Shown in pieces: positions 1 to 7,021 of a DNA stretch of 64,000 nucleotides; the first letter of the stretch is position 1; every line of letters starts with the position of its first letter. The position numbers were made by a program, and so were the translations under genes. Under the pieces are notes generated by a model. It did not search any database. It was not told the origin of the DNA and saw nothing but the letters and a program-made list of their open reading frames with translations. This stretch comes from DATGMS01 sp035303945 (GTDB lineage: Bacteria; Bacteroidota; Bacteroidia; Cytophagales; Cyclobacteriaceae): assembly GCA_035303945.1 (NCBI GenBank), contig DATGQZ010000014.1, positions 1-64,000 of the forward strand. The letters are read 5' to 3'.

Positions 1-425
1 TTGCGGAAATGTCCGTCCACAATACAATGGGTAGGGAAATTATTGACTCCGGAAAAGCCCATTTCCTTTACCTTCAACAGATGGTGCCACATCCTTCTCC
101 TTGGATCTGATCCATGTACCCCGCAGATCACTGGAATTTCATCCACTACAGGCAATACCTCAAATTCCCCGATTTCCATTGCCACCGCATTGGCATCCCC
201 ATAGGCCATCAAGCCTGCTGTGGAGCCATGCCCTGACATCCTGAATCTTCCGGAATTGTAGATGATGATCAAATCAGCGCCTCCCTTTTCAATAAATTTA
301 GCACTGATGCCGGTTCCCGCGCCGGCTGCAATGATTGCTTTCTTTTGCTCTAATGTTTTTTGGAGACGATCCCTTACCTCTTGTTTCGTATAAGGATTCC
401 CCTTCCCTGTCCATGGGTTTGGCAT
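1..425 (-). CDS. Phosphoenolpyruvate hydrolase family (TIM-barrel) protein, partial
   Basis: The N-terminal 141 codons of a gene that runs off the left edge of the window; the start is the ATG read from 425 on the minus strand. The protein begins MPNPWTGKGNPYTKQEV and continues with the glycine-rich IIAAGAGTGISAKF, then GGADLIIIYNSGRFRM and a PVICGVHGSDPRR stretch. These are characteristic of the TIM-barrel 'PEP hydrolase/phosphonopyruvate hydrolase-like' family that is usually encoded next to UPF0261 proteins, as here. It lies 121 bp downstream of the UPF0261 gene on the same strand and is probably co-transcribed with it. The physiological substrate is not established; a role in carbon-acid or secondary-metabolite turnover is inference from family and neighbour only. 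Confidence 0.85.
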   Translation of the reverse strand, partial: MPNPWTGKGNPYTKQEVRDRLQKTLEQKKAIIAAGAGTGISAKFIEKGGADLIIIYNSGRFRMSGHGSTAGLMAYGDANAVAMEIGEFEVLPVVDEIPVICGVHGSDPRRRMWHHLLKVKEMGFSGVNNFPTHCIVDGHFR

Positions 426-546
426 AATTGGTTATATTTTTAAAGTTAATTATTAGCTATCTTTTATGATTAAGGTATTGATCATCGCGCGACATCACCT
501 GATGGTGACACTACTATAAGATCATTTTTGTTTATACTAAAGTTCC

Positions 547-1776
547 CTACTTCTCCCCCGACATAATGGCTAAGAGCTTCTCCACCGCTATCTTTGCAAA
601 AGCACCGTCATTGATATTGGCGTCTATGTCCCTGATTTCCACTGATGGCTTTACCAGCTTTTTGAGGCTGTCCAACAGGGCTTGATTGAACGTAGGATTA
701 TAAAATGCCTTGCCCTCTGAATCCATCTGGGAGAGGCCTCGTAGAGGGAACAGTATACTTACCGGGCCTTTTGATCGGTTGATTTTCGCACTTAGGATCT
801 CAGCAATCAGTATGTTTTCCTCCTTATTGGTCCTCATCAGCGTTACATCGGGTGACCAGCTATACAATTGGCGCTCCCGATACTTGTCGGGCACGCTGTC
901 TAAGGGGCCAAAATTCACCATATCCATGCATCCCGGCACCACCACCTGGGGGACAGCCAGATCTCCTGCGGCATCCATCCGTCCCGGTCCAGCGGTACAA
1001 ATACCCCCGCATAGTTCATCAGCCAATTCAGTTGTGGTAATATCCAGCACACCCTGAAATAAATTCTCCCGGATCAGGGCCTCCATGGTTCTTCCCCCTT
1101 CCCCATTGGCATGAAAAGCAAAAACCTCGTATCCCTGATCCTCCAACAGTTTTGTACACGCATTCACGCAGGGGGTAGTATTTCCAAACATACTGATAGC
1201 CACCCTACCCTTGGACTGATGGTATATGAGACCTTGGCTATCGGCCATGGCACTGATAGCTGCTGCGGCTTGTCGGATAATCATTTCACTGATGCTGTTC
1301 AGTCCAGCCACGTCGACAATTGATGGGATCAACACGATGTCCTTGTTTCCCATTCTGTGGCTGAGATCTTTTGCCGCCAAGGTGGAAACGCAAGCTTTGG
1401 GTATACCCATTGGAATTTCTTTGAGTGCGGACAACACGATGTAGCTGCCCCCTCCGCCGCCCATCCCAACCGCTGCTTTTATCTTTCCTTCTTTTGCCAG
1501 CGAGGCTACGATGCTGGCTGCTCCACGGCCCATTACGTCCACCGCATATCCCCGATCTGACTTCTCTCTTAATTCTGAGAGCTGGTGTCCACCTTCCTGA
1601 GCCACTTGTTCTGCTTCTATGTCAACAGGAAAGAGATTCGTGCTCCCTAGTACACCGGTGTTGACCGAAAGGACTTGCTGTCCTCTGGCAAGCAGTTCCG
1701 ATCGTAAATAGGAAAAAATATCCCCTTTGGTGTCGAAGCACCCGATCATCAAAATATAAGAATCACTAAAAGACAT
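547..1776 (-). CDS. UPF0261 family (Tm-1-like ATP-binding domain) protein
   Basis: A 409-residue cytoplasmic protein if translation starts at 1776 (MSFSDSYILMIGCFDTKGD). The open frame extends to 1902, but the extra 42 residues are hydrophobic and unlike the family, whose members begin a few residues before the I(G)xxDTKG motif. Visible family signatures are DTKGDIFSYLR near the start, a long glycine run in AAVGMGGGGGSYIV, DIVLIPSIVDVAGLN, the GNTTPCVNAC loop and the VVPGCMDMVNFGP segment. The family is named after tomato Tm-1, an inhibitor of tobamovirus replication; the bacterial members are conserved and unassigned. The gene is followed on the same strand by its usual partner, the PEP-hydrolase-like gene at the window edge, which implies a shared pathway. 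Confidence 0.88.
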   Translation of the reverse strand: MSFSDSYILMIGCFDTKGDIFSYLRSELLARGQQVLSVNTGVLGSTNLFPVDIEAEQVAQEGGHQLSELREKSDRGYAVDVMGRGAASIVASLAKEGKIKAAVGMGGGGGSYIVLSALKEIPMGIPKACVSTLAAKDLSHRMGNKDIVLIPSIVDVAGLNSISEMIIRQAAAAISAMADSQGLIYHQSKGRVAISMFGNTTPCVNACTKLLEDQGYEVFAFHANGEGGRTMEALIRENLFQGVLDITTTELADELCGGICTAGPGRMDAAGDLAVPQVVVPGCMDMVNFGPLDSVPDKYRERQLYSWSPDVTLMRTNKEENILIAEILSAKINRSKGPVSILFPLRGLSQMDSEGKAFYNPTFNQALLDSLKKLVKPSVEIRDIDANINDGAFAKIAVEKLLAIMSGEK

Positions 1777-2143
1777 AAAACGGCATTGAAAATAATTCAA
1801 AATTTGGAACCCTAAAGTAGTAAAGAGAGCGGTAATTGCCAAGTTTGCCACATTAGCGGTAAAAATACTCCAGAAAGCAAAAAAATCGCTTGACTTTGTC
1901 ATTTGCTAATGCGAAGCATTCTATCTTTGTCCCACTAATGTCATCCTTAAGGGAGAGACAGGCGGCCAGAAAGGCTTTTATTTTAGTAAAAGTTGTCATA
2001 AATTTATTTGATAATACCATACATGTGGCATTGCTTCAGGTTTAGACAACATACCTTAACTGGAATCCTGTGCTGCAACAAAGACTTTAAACCTTTAAAC
2101 ATAACGGAGACTGTTCTTAGACAAAAAATTTATTGATTAATAC
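1777..2143. other. Intergenic region between divergent UPF0261 and acyl-CoA dehydrogenase genes
   Basis: About 370 bp between divergent starts. It contains a candidate Bacteroidota -7 box for the plus strand at 1922-1929 (listed separately) and a 35-codon frame at 1938-2045 that I do not call. No tRNA-like fold or other convincing element was seen. Confidence 0.5.
1922..1929 (+). promoter_or_regulatory. Candidate Bacteroidota -7 promoter box
   Basis: TATCTTTG matches the Bacteroidota primary-sigma -7 consensus TAnnTTTG exactly. A TTTG at 1902-1905 lies 16 bp upstream, shorter than the usual spacing near 19-20. If used, it would give a leader of about 200 nt for the gene at 2144. Confidence 0.35.
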
Positions 2144-3643
2144 ATGGGCGCAACGAATGACAACTTTCCAGCTTTTTTACAAGACTTTGAAGCAACATTA
2201 AGACATCTTTTTCACGAAGAGGAAGATATCAACCAACTCAGTCTTGAGCGGGGATTGCCGCCTGAGGTGATGCAAGCAATTATGTCGAAAGTTCCACTGT
2301 CCGTTGCCATACCCAAGGAATACGGAGGCAGGGGCAGCATCGTCAAAGAATGTCTCGGAATATTATCGGCAGCCTCCTACGAATCGCTCCCGCTTTCGCT
2401 GACTTTTGGAATTAACATTGCGCTGTTCTTAGAGCCAGTCGCCAAGTATGCCAGTGAAGAGGTAAAAGCAAGCATCTTCGACCGTTTTCTGAAGGAACAG
2501 AACATGGGCGGACTGATGATCACCGAGCCTGACTATGGTAGTGACGCGCTCAACATGAAAACCTCTTATCAAGAAACTGAAAACGGCTACAAGATTAAAG
2601 GAACCAAACATTGGCAAGGCCTAACTGGATTAGCCAACTACTGGTTGATCGCTTCCAGAAAACAGCTGGAAAACGGTGAGCTCACCAGAGACATAGACTT
2701 TTTCATCTGCGATACCGCCCAAGACAGGCAGAAGATTGTCGTTGAGGAGCTGTATGACAACGCAGGTTTGTATATGATCCCCTATGGATTGAATACCCTA
2801 GATCTGGAGGTACCAAAAAACTTTAAGCTACAACCTGAAACCACCGGCATCAAGATGATGCTGGATATCCTGCACCGAAGCAGGCTCCAGTTTCCCGGCA
2901 TGGGCATGGGCTTTATCAAAAGAATGTTGGACGAGGCGCTGGTACATTGCCGGAATAGAATTGTCGGTGCAGGCAACCTGCTGTCCATGGATCAAATCCA
3001 ATATCAATTGTCGAGGATTCAATCTGCCTATACCATTTGCTCCGCCATGTGTGCCCGAAGCAGCAAGATTAGCGGTATTGACCATAACCTGGCAGGGGAA
3101 GGTCTTGAAGCAAACAGCATGAAGGCTGTGGTAACCGATCTGATGCATGAATCTGCGCAGCTGCTGGTACAGGTATCGGGGGCTAACGGCTATAAGATCA
3201 GCCACGTGGGAGGTAGAGGTATTATGGATAGCCGGCCTTTCCAGATCTTTGAGGGATCAAATGAGATGTTATATTCTCAAATCGCCGAAATGGTCACCCG
3301 ATTGATGAAAAAGCAAAAGGAACTTCATTTATTTGACTTCCTAAAAGGATTTAAACTCACATCAGATGCCATTTCCTTCTTCAAGAATGAAATAGACTTT
3401 AGTCTCAGCGGTGCGCTTTCCCAGCGAAAGTTGGTGGATTTGGGCAGGATATTGGGCCGTATTGTCTGCGTGGGCTATGTATTGGAACTACAAGAAAAAG
3501 GCTTCCGCAGTGATCTGGTGGACAATTGTATTGCTACGGTAAGGCATGAGATTTCCTCTTTAGTCAATTCGTTCAAATTCGACAGCATCACCAATGTTAT
3601 TGAAGATTACACGGAAGATAGCTCTTGGTTAAAGTTTGTATAA
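2144..3643 (+). CDS. Acyl-CoA dehydrogenase family protein
   Basis: A 499-residue soluble flavoenzyme of the acyl-CoA dehydrogenase superfamily. Visible landmarks are VAIPKEYGGRG near residue 56, the FAD/substrate-binding stretch GGLMITEPDYGSDALNM followed by GYKIKGTKHWQGL, and near the C-terminal side QIFEGSNEMLYSQIAE, where Glu370 is at the position of the usual catalytic base. The length exceeds the roughly 380 residues of classical short-chain enzymes because of a C-terminal helical extension. Such enzymes oxidise an acyl-CoA or related thioester and pass electrons to ETF. No ETF or beta-oxidation genes are nearby, so the substrate cannot be assigned. The ATG at 2144 opens directly into the family's N-terminal helix. 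A strong hairpin terminator follows at 3674. Confidence 0.88.
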   Translation: MGATNDNFPAFLQDFEATLRHLFHEEEDINQLSLERGLPPEVMQAIMSKVPLSVAIPKEYGGRGSIVKECLGILSAASYESLPLSLTFGINIALFLEPVAKYASEEVKASIFDRFLKEQNMGGLMITEPDYGSDALNMKTSYQETENGYKIKGTKHWQGLTGLANYWLIASRKQLENGELTRDIDFFICDTAQDRQKIVVEELYDNAGLYMIPYGLNTLDLEVPKNFKLQPETTGIKMMLDILHRSRLQFPGMGMGFIKRMLDEALVHCRNRIVGAGNLLSMDQIQYQLSRIQSAYTICSAMCARSSKISGIDHNLAGEGLEANSMKAVVTDLMHESAQLLVQVSGANGYKISHVGGRGIMDSRPFQIFEGSNEMLYSQIAEMVTRLMKKQKELHLFDFLKGFKLTSDAISFFKNEIDFSLSGALSQRKLVDLGRILGRIVCVGYVLELQEKGFRSDLVDNCIATVRHEISSLVNSFKFDSITNVIEDYTEDSSWLKFV

Positions 3644-3673
3644 ACAACCGGAGATTTTGCAGGAAAGAAAATA

Positions 3674-3699
3674 AAAGGAAGCCAATGGCTTCCTTTTTT
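3674..3699. terminator. Bidirectional Rho-independent terminator
   Basis: AAAGGAAGCC, a 3-nt AAT loop, then GGCTTCCTTT, with a T run on the right and an A run on the left. It sits between the convergent acyl-CoA dehydrogenase and molybdenum hydroxylase genes and can serve both. Confidence 0.9.
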
Positions 3700-3701
3700 C
3701 A

Positions 3702-5861
3702 TTACATCCTTTCTCCTAATCTAAGGCCTTTCAGCTCTTCTTGTTCTACAAAAGGCTGATTACGAAGCCGTTTACCTGTGGCTTTGTAAATAGCATTGGC
3801 AATAGCTCCTCCTGTCGGTGGAAGTGCGGGCTCACCAAGTCCAGTTGGATCTATACCGTTATCTACGAAATGGGTTTCGATTTCGGGCACCTCCTTCATG
3901 CGGATCAAGCGATAGCTGTCAAAGTTTTTTTGCTCGGGAAGACCATTTTTGAAGGTCATATTGCTAAACATAGCATGACCCATACCGTCTACCATACCCC
4001 CTCGCACCTGCTGATCTGCACCGGTAGGATTGACAACTATACCACAGTCCGTCGCCGCATATATCTTTTCCAGCACCGGGTTACCTTGTTTCATCCTCAC
4101 TTCGGCCACCTGCGCCACGTAGGAGCGGTGGGAAAAATACACGCTAAAACCTTGATGTAAATCATTCTTCTTGCCCCAATTGGCTTTTTCGGCGGCCAGC
4201 TTAATGACGCCTTTCATCCGGTCTATATCATAATGGATTTCTCCAACCGGGCTGCTTTTGGCTTTATCCAGCAGAGCCAATCGAAACGCTACCGGATCTT
4301 TACCTGCAGCCTCAGCCACTTCATCCAGAAAGGACTGCTCTGCAAAGGCCAAGAAATTAGTAATAGGTGCGCGCCATGCATTGGTGGTGATGGAAGACTT
4401 ATGTTCTATGGATTCGATCAAAAGGTTATCCACAGCACCGGAAGGGAAATTGTCCTGACGGGTACAGTTACCCGCGTTCATTCCCACACCCCGTAATTTA
4501 TAGGCAATCATATTGCCTTCTCCATCCAAGGCTGCTTCAAAACGGTAGCGAACCGCAGGTCTATACGCACCACCAGTCATATCATCCTCCCTAGTCCAGG
4601 TTACCTTGACCGGAGCTTTTACCAGACGGGACACTTCCACCGCTTCTGTCACAAAGTCTGCCCTAAGGCGTCTTCCAAATCCTCCTCCAAGACGGGTGAG
4701 CTCAAGTGTCACTTTGTCGGGAGAAATTCCCAACAATTCAGCCGTTTCTGCCCTTGCGCGCTCGGGCGTCTGTGTTGGCCCTATCAACTCCACCCCATCT
4801 TCTCTAACGTGTGCAAAGAAATTCATGGGTTCCATGGGGCTGTGTGACAAAAAAGGGCATTGATATTCGCTTTTGATGACTTTGGCAGCGCTGTTAAATG
4901 CTTTGGCCACATCCCCATCTTTGCGCATCACTTCCGCTTTTCCTTTGTCCATAAGCTGGGTAAAAAGCCGGTTATGATCCTCAGTACTTTCTACATCAGT
5001 GTCGGGTTCATAGGTGATGTTCAGAACCTTTCTGGCTTTCATTATTGGCCAAGTGGTCTTGCCTACAATGGCCACGTTGTTGTTGAAACTGACGACATCA
5101 ACGATCCCAGGTATGGCCTTGGCCTCATCAGCGGAAAAATCCTTGAGCTTCATTCCGAAGGGTGCGCGCTGAATCATGGCATTAAGCATGCCCTCCCGAT
5201 ACACATCCAAGCCATAAAGCGGTTTGCCGGTAAACATGGCTGCATTGTCCACATTACGAACGGGCTTACCGATGATCTTAAAGTCTTTTCTATCTTTGAG
5301 CTTAACATCAGCCGGTACCGTGAATTGCGACGCTTCGTTGGCAAGATCACCATAGCTTAGTTTTTTACCACTTTGCTGGTGAACGACATATCCCTTATCA
5401 GTAGACAAAGCACTCAGAGGTACGTCCAAGCGTTTTGCTGCAGCCTCCATTAACATTTGCCTTGCGGTAGCTCCTGCTTTTCGCAATCTTTCCCAGGAAT
5501 GGGGCATGGCACCGCTACCGCCGGTGACTTGTCGGTCGTATTTCTCCGTATCTAAATTTGCCTGTATCACCTTGACCTTTTCCCAATCCGCGTCAAGTTC
5601 CTCGGCCACAATCATGGGGAAAGAGGTTTTGATATTCTGCCCCAGTTCAGGGTTAGGAGAATATATGACTACATGACCGTCTGGCGCTACAGAAAGATAG
5701 CTATTAAACCCTAAAGCACCCTGTAAAATTTCCTCATCACTAAGCACCTTCATCTTGGGTGAATCACAGCTACTCATGTGGAAGCCCAAAAACAAACCAC
5801 CTCCTGCTGTGGCAGCTATTTTGAGAAAATCCCTTCTACTGGTTTTCGTTGATTGTATCAT
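3702..5861 (-). CDS. Molybdopterin-binding subunit of aldehyde/isoquinoline oxidoreductase-type hydroxylase (IorB-like)
   Basis: A 719-residue large subunit of a xanthine dehydrogenase-family molybdenum hydroxylase. It has a Tat export signal (TSRRDFLKIAATAGGG, residues 7-22) followed by Cys32 in a lipobox-like HMSSC, so it is probably exported folded with its cofactor and perhaps lipid-anchored. Molybdopterin-binding motifs are seen, including LTRLGGGFGRRL and the C-terminal GLGEPALPPTGGAIANAIY, in which Glu677 is at the family's catalytic base position; ATGKRLRNQPF closes the domain. The gene overlaps the upstream (2Fe-2S) subunit by four bases (ATGA, 5858-5861). There is no FAD subunit, as in the IorAB class, whose members use a cytochrome or other acceptor. 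The substrate, probably an aldehyde or N-heterocycle, cannot be read from the sequence. Confidence 0.92.
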   Translation of the reverse strand: MIQSTKTSRRDFLKIAATAGGGLFLGFHMSSCDSPKMKVLSDEEILQGALGFNSYLSVAPDGHVVIYSPNPELGQNIKTSFPMIVAEELDADWEKVKVIQANLDTEKYDRQVTGGSGAMPHSWERLRKAGATARQMLMEAAAKRLDVPLSALSTDKGYVVHQQSGKKLSYGDLANEASQFTVPADVKLKDRKDFKIIGKPVRNVDNAAMFTGKPLYGLDVYREGMLNAMIQRAPFGMKLKDFSADEAKAIPGIVDVVSFNNNVAIVGKTTWPIMKARKVLNITYEPDTDVESTEDHNRLFTQLMDKGKAEVMRKDGDVAKAFNSAAKVIKSEYQCPFLSHSPMEPMNFFAHVREDGVELIGPTQTPERARAETAELLGISPDKVTLELTRLGGGFGRRLRADFVTEAVEVSRLVKAPVKVTWTREDDMTGGAYRPAVRYRFEAALDGEGNMIAYKLRGVGMNAGNCTRQDNFPSGAVDNLLIESIEHKSSITTNAWRAPITNFLAFAEQSFLDEVAEAAGKDPVAFRLALLDKAKSSPVGEIHYDIDRMKGVIKLAAEKANWGKKNDLHQGFSVYFSHRSYVAQVAEVRMKQGNPVLEKIYAATDCGIVVNPTGADQQVRGGMVDGMGHAMFSNMTFKNGLPEQKNFDSYRLIRMKEVPEIETHFVDNGIDPTGLGEPALPPTGGAIANAIYKATGKRLRNQPFVEQEELKGLRLGERM

Positions 5862-6325
5862 GATTGCTTGATTTTAGATGAGGCCAACGCTACTGCTTCT
5901 TTTATCCGATGGTAAGTTCCACAACGGCAAATATTCCCGTTCATGGCATCTTCAATTTCTTCCTCAGAAGGACTGGAGTTTCTCTTCAAAAACGCAGCCG
6001 CCGTCATAATTTGACCGGCCTGGCAATAGCCGCACTGCGCCACATCCACTTCATCCCAGGCAAGTTGTACGGGATGATCACCTTTTTCTGAAAGTCCTTC
6101 AATGGTAGTAATTTGCTGCTCGCCTATGGCTGACACAGGCAAGGTGCAGGAACGGACAGCATTATCTCCCATGTGCACCGTACAGGCTCCACATTGTGCA
6201 ATCCCGCAGGAATACTTGGTGCCTACCAGGCCAAGGTGATCTCTCAGCACCCACAAAAGGGGGGTATCATCATCCACCTCAACGTCATAATTCTGATTGT
6301 TGATCTTCAATTTGTAGTTTGCCAT
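5858..6325 (-). CDS. (2Fe-2S)-binding small subunit of molybdenum hydroxylase (IorA-like)
   Basis: A 155-residue electron-transfer subunit with two [2Fe-2S] clusters. The plant-ferredoxin-type N-terminal domain supplies Cys40, Cys45, Cys48 (CGIAQCGAC) and Cys60. The helical C-terminal domain supplies Cys98, Cys101 (QCGYCQAGQ), Cys133 and Cys135 (ICRCGTY). It takes electrons from the molybdenum site of the large subunit encoded immediately downstream, with a 4-bp start/stop overlap implying coupled translation. It has no signal peptide of its own and would be carried through the Tat system in complex with the large subunit; this is inference. A perfect 9-bp inverted repeat lies 53 bp upstream of its start. 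Confidence 0.93.
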   Translation of the reverse strand: MANYKLKINNQNYDVEVDDDTPLLWVLRDHLGLVGTKYSCGIAQCGACTVHMGDNAVRSCTLPVSAIGEQQITTIEGLSEKGDHPVQLAWDEVDVAQCGYCQAGQIMTAAAFLKRNSSPSEEEIEDAMNGNICRCGTYHRIKEAVALASSKIKQS

Positions 6326-6378
6326 AATAGGGAATTTACGTTCATTTCACCGATGTTCATTAAAAGTACTACTCACTG

Positions 6379-6402
6379 CGACATCATCAACCAATGATGT
6401 CG
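6379..6402. promoter_or_regulatory. Inverted repeat upstream of molybdenum hydroxylase operon
   Basis: CGACATCAT, a 6-nt spacer (CAACCA), then ATGATGTCG: perfect 9-bp arms. There is no T run on either side, so it looks like an operator or a leader hairpin rather than a terminator. It lies 53 bp upstream of the start at 6325 on the minus strand. Confidence 0.5.
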
Positions 6403-6573
6403 TGAACCGATTAAATTTCAACGATAACAGGAATGTCAAATGATTGAACCTTTAATTTATAAAAAAATAATATAAAGCTAGCGGGAGACAATATTTTTTT
6501 AAAAGCTTTCCATTTTTTCAAGATGCTCATCCCCACCTAATATCGTCTCCGGTTTCACCAGCAAAATGAGCTA

Positions 6574-6595
6574 AAATACCCAAGCTTGGGTATTT
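6574..6595. promoter_or_regulatory. Perfect 22-bp palindrome (candidate operator)
   Basis: The half-site AAATACCCAAG is followed directly by its exact reverse complement, with no spacer. A spacerless dyad is a poor hairpin and a good binding site for a dimeric repressor. Its centre is about 83 bp before the first codon of the operon starting at 6668, close to where a promoter should lie. No regulator gene is adjacent. Confidence 0.6.
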
Positions 6596-6667
6596 CCATC
6601 GATTGTAAATTCCCATAAATTACCTTCTCCGAAACAGTAAAGATAATCAGGCCTCAAAAGCATAAAA

Positions 6668-6985
6668 ATGAAGCGGTTAATGGTTTTGGTCCTGTTAGCT
6701 TCGGTTGCAGTCTTGATCTTAGTTTTTATCACCAATCCCGAACTCCTGGACAAGTTTTGGTTGTGGCTGATTGGCTTTGCCGGATATATTATCGCTTTGC
6801 TGGACAAGGGTTACCAATCACTTATTTCCTTCTATAAAAAGAAGATGGGCTCGACAGCGCCACCCTATGCTCCTCCTATAGATATTGACGCCAAACTGGA
6901 AGCCTTCGAAGGGCGACTGGCAAATATTGAAAACAAGTTGATCAAAGAGGAGCTATCTCAAGAAACTGTTTATCGCTCCGAATAA
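6668..6985 (+). CDS. Small two-TM membrane protein, first gene of the lysin/DUF4230 operon
   Basis: A 105-residue protein that I do not recognise. Two hydrophobic segments (about residues 3-21 and 29-45) are joined by a short turn (TNPELLDK). A lysine-rich stretch (FYKKK) follows, then a proline-rich linker and an amphipathic helix (KLEAFEGRLANIENKLIKEE) able to form a short coiled coil. Positive charges at the N-terminus and after TM2 predict both ends in the cytoplasm, the topology of class II holins, though size and topology alone do not prove that role. It lies 36 bp upstream of the muramidase/amidase gene, and the four genes to 12106 appear to be one operon. The ATG at 6668 is the first in frame. 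Confidence 0.7.
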   Translation: MKRLMVLVLLASVAVLILVFITNPELLDKFWLWLIGFAGYIIALLDKGYQSLISFYKKKMGSTAPPYAPPIDIDAKLEAFEGRLANIENKLIKEELSQETVYRSE

Positions 6986-7021
6986 TTTCAGAAGCTATCC
7001 CCGTCTAATCCTATTAAGCTA

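Larger units (their letters stand above)
6326..6667. other. Divergent regulatory region between the molybdenum hydroxylase and the lysin/DUF4230 operon
   Basis: 342 bp, AT-rich, without a credible gene on either strand. It holds two separate dyads: an inverted repeat at 6379-6402 near the hydroxylase operon and a perfect 22-bp palindrome at 6574-6595 near the plus-strand operon. No perfect TAnnTTTG box was found; TACCTTCT at 6621-6628 is only a weak match. Confidence 0.5.

Noticed and set aside
1777..1902. N-terminal extension of the UPF0261 frame
   Set aside because: 42 hydrophobic residues not seen in the family. The ATG at 1776 gives the normal start.
1938..2045. 35-codon frame just after a consensus -7 box (MSSLRERQAARKAF...)
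   Set aside because: No hydrophobic or domain pattern, no terminator, and it would start almost at the predicted transcript start. Probably chance.
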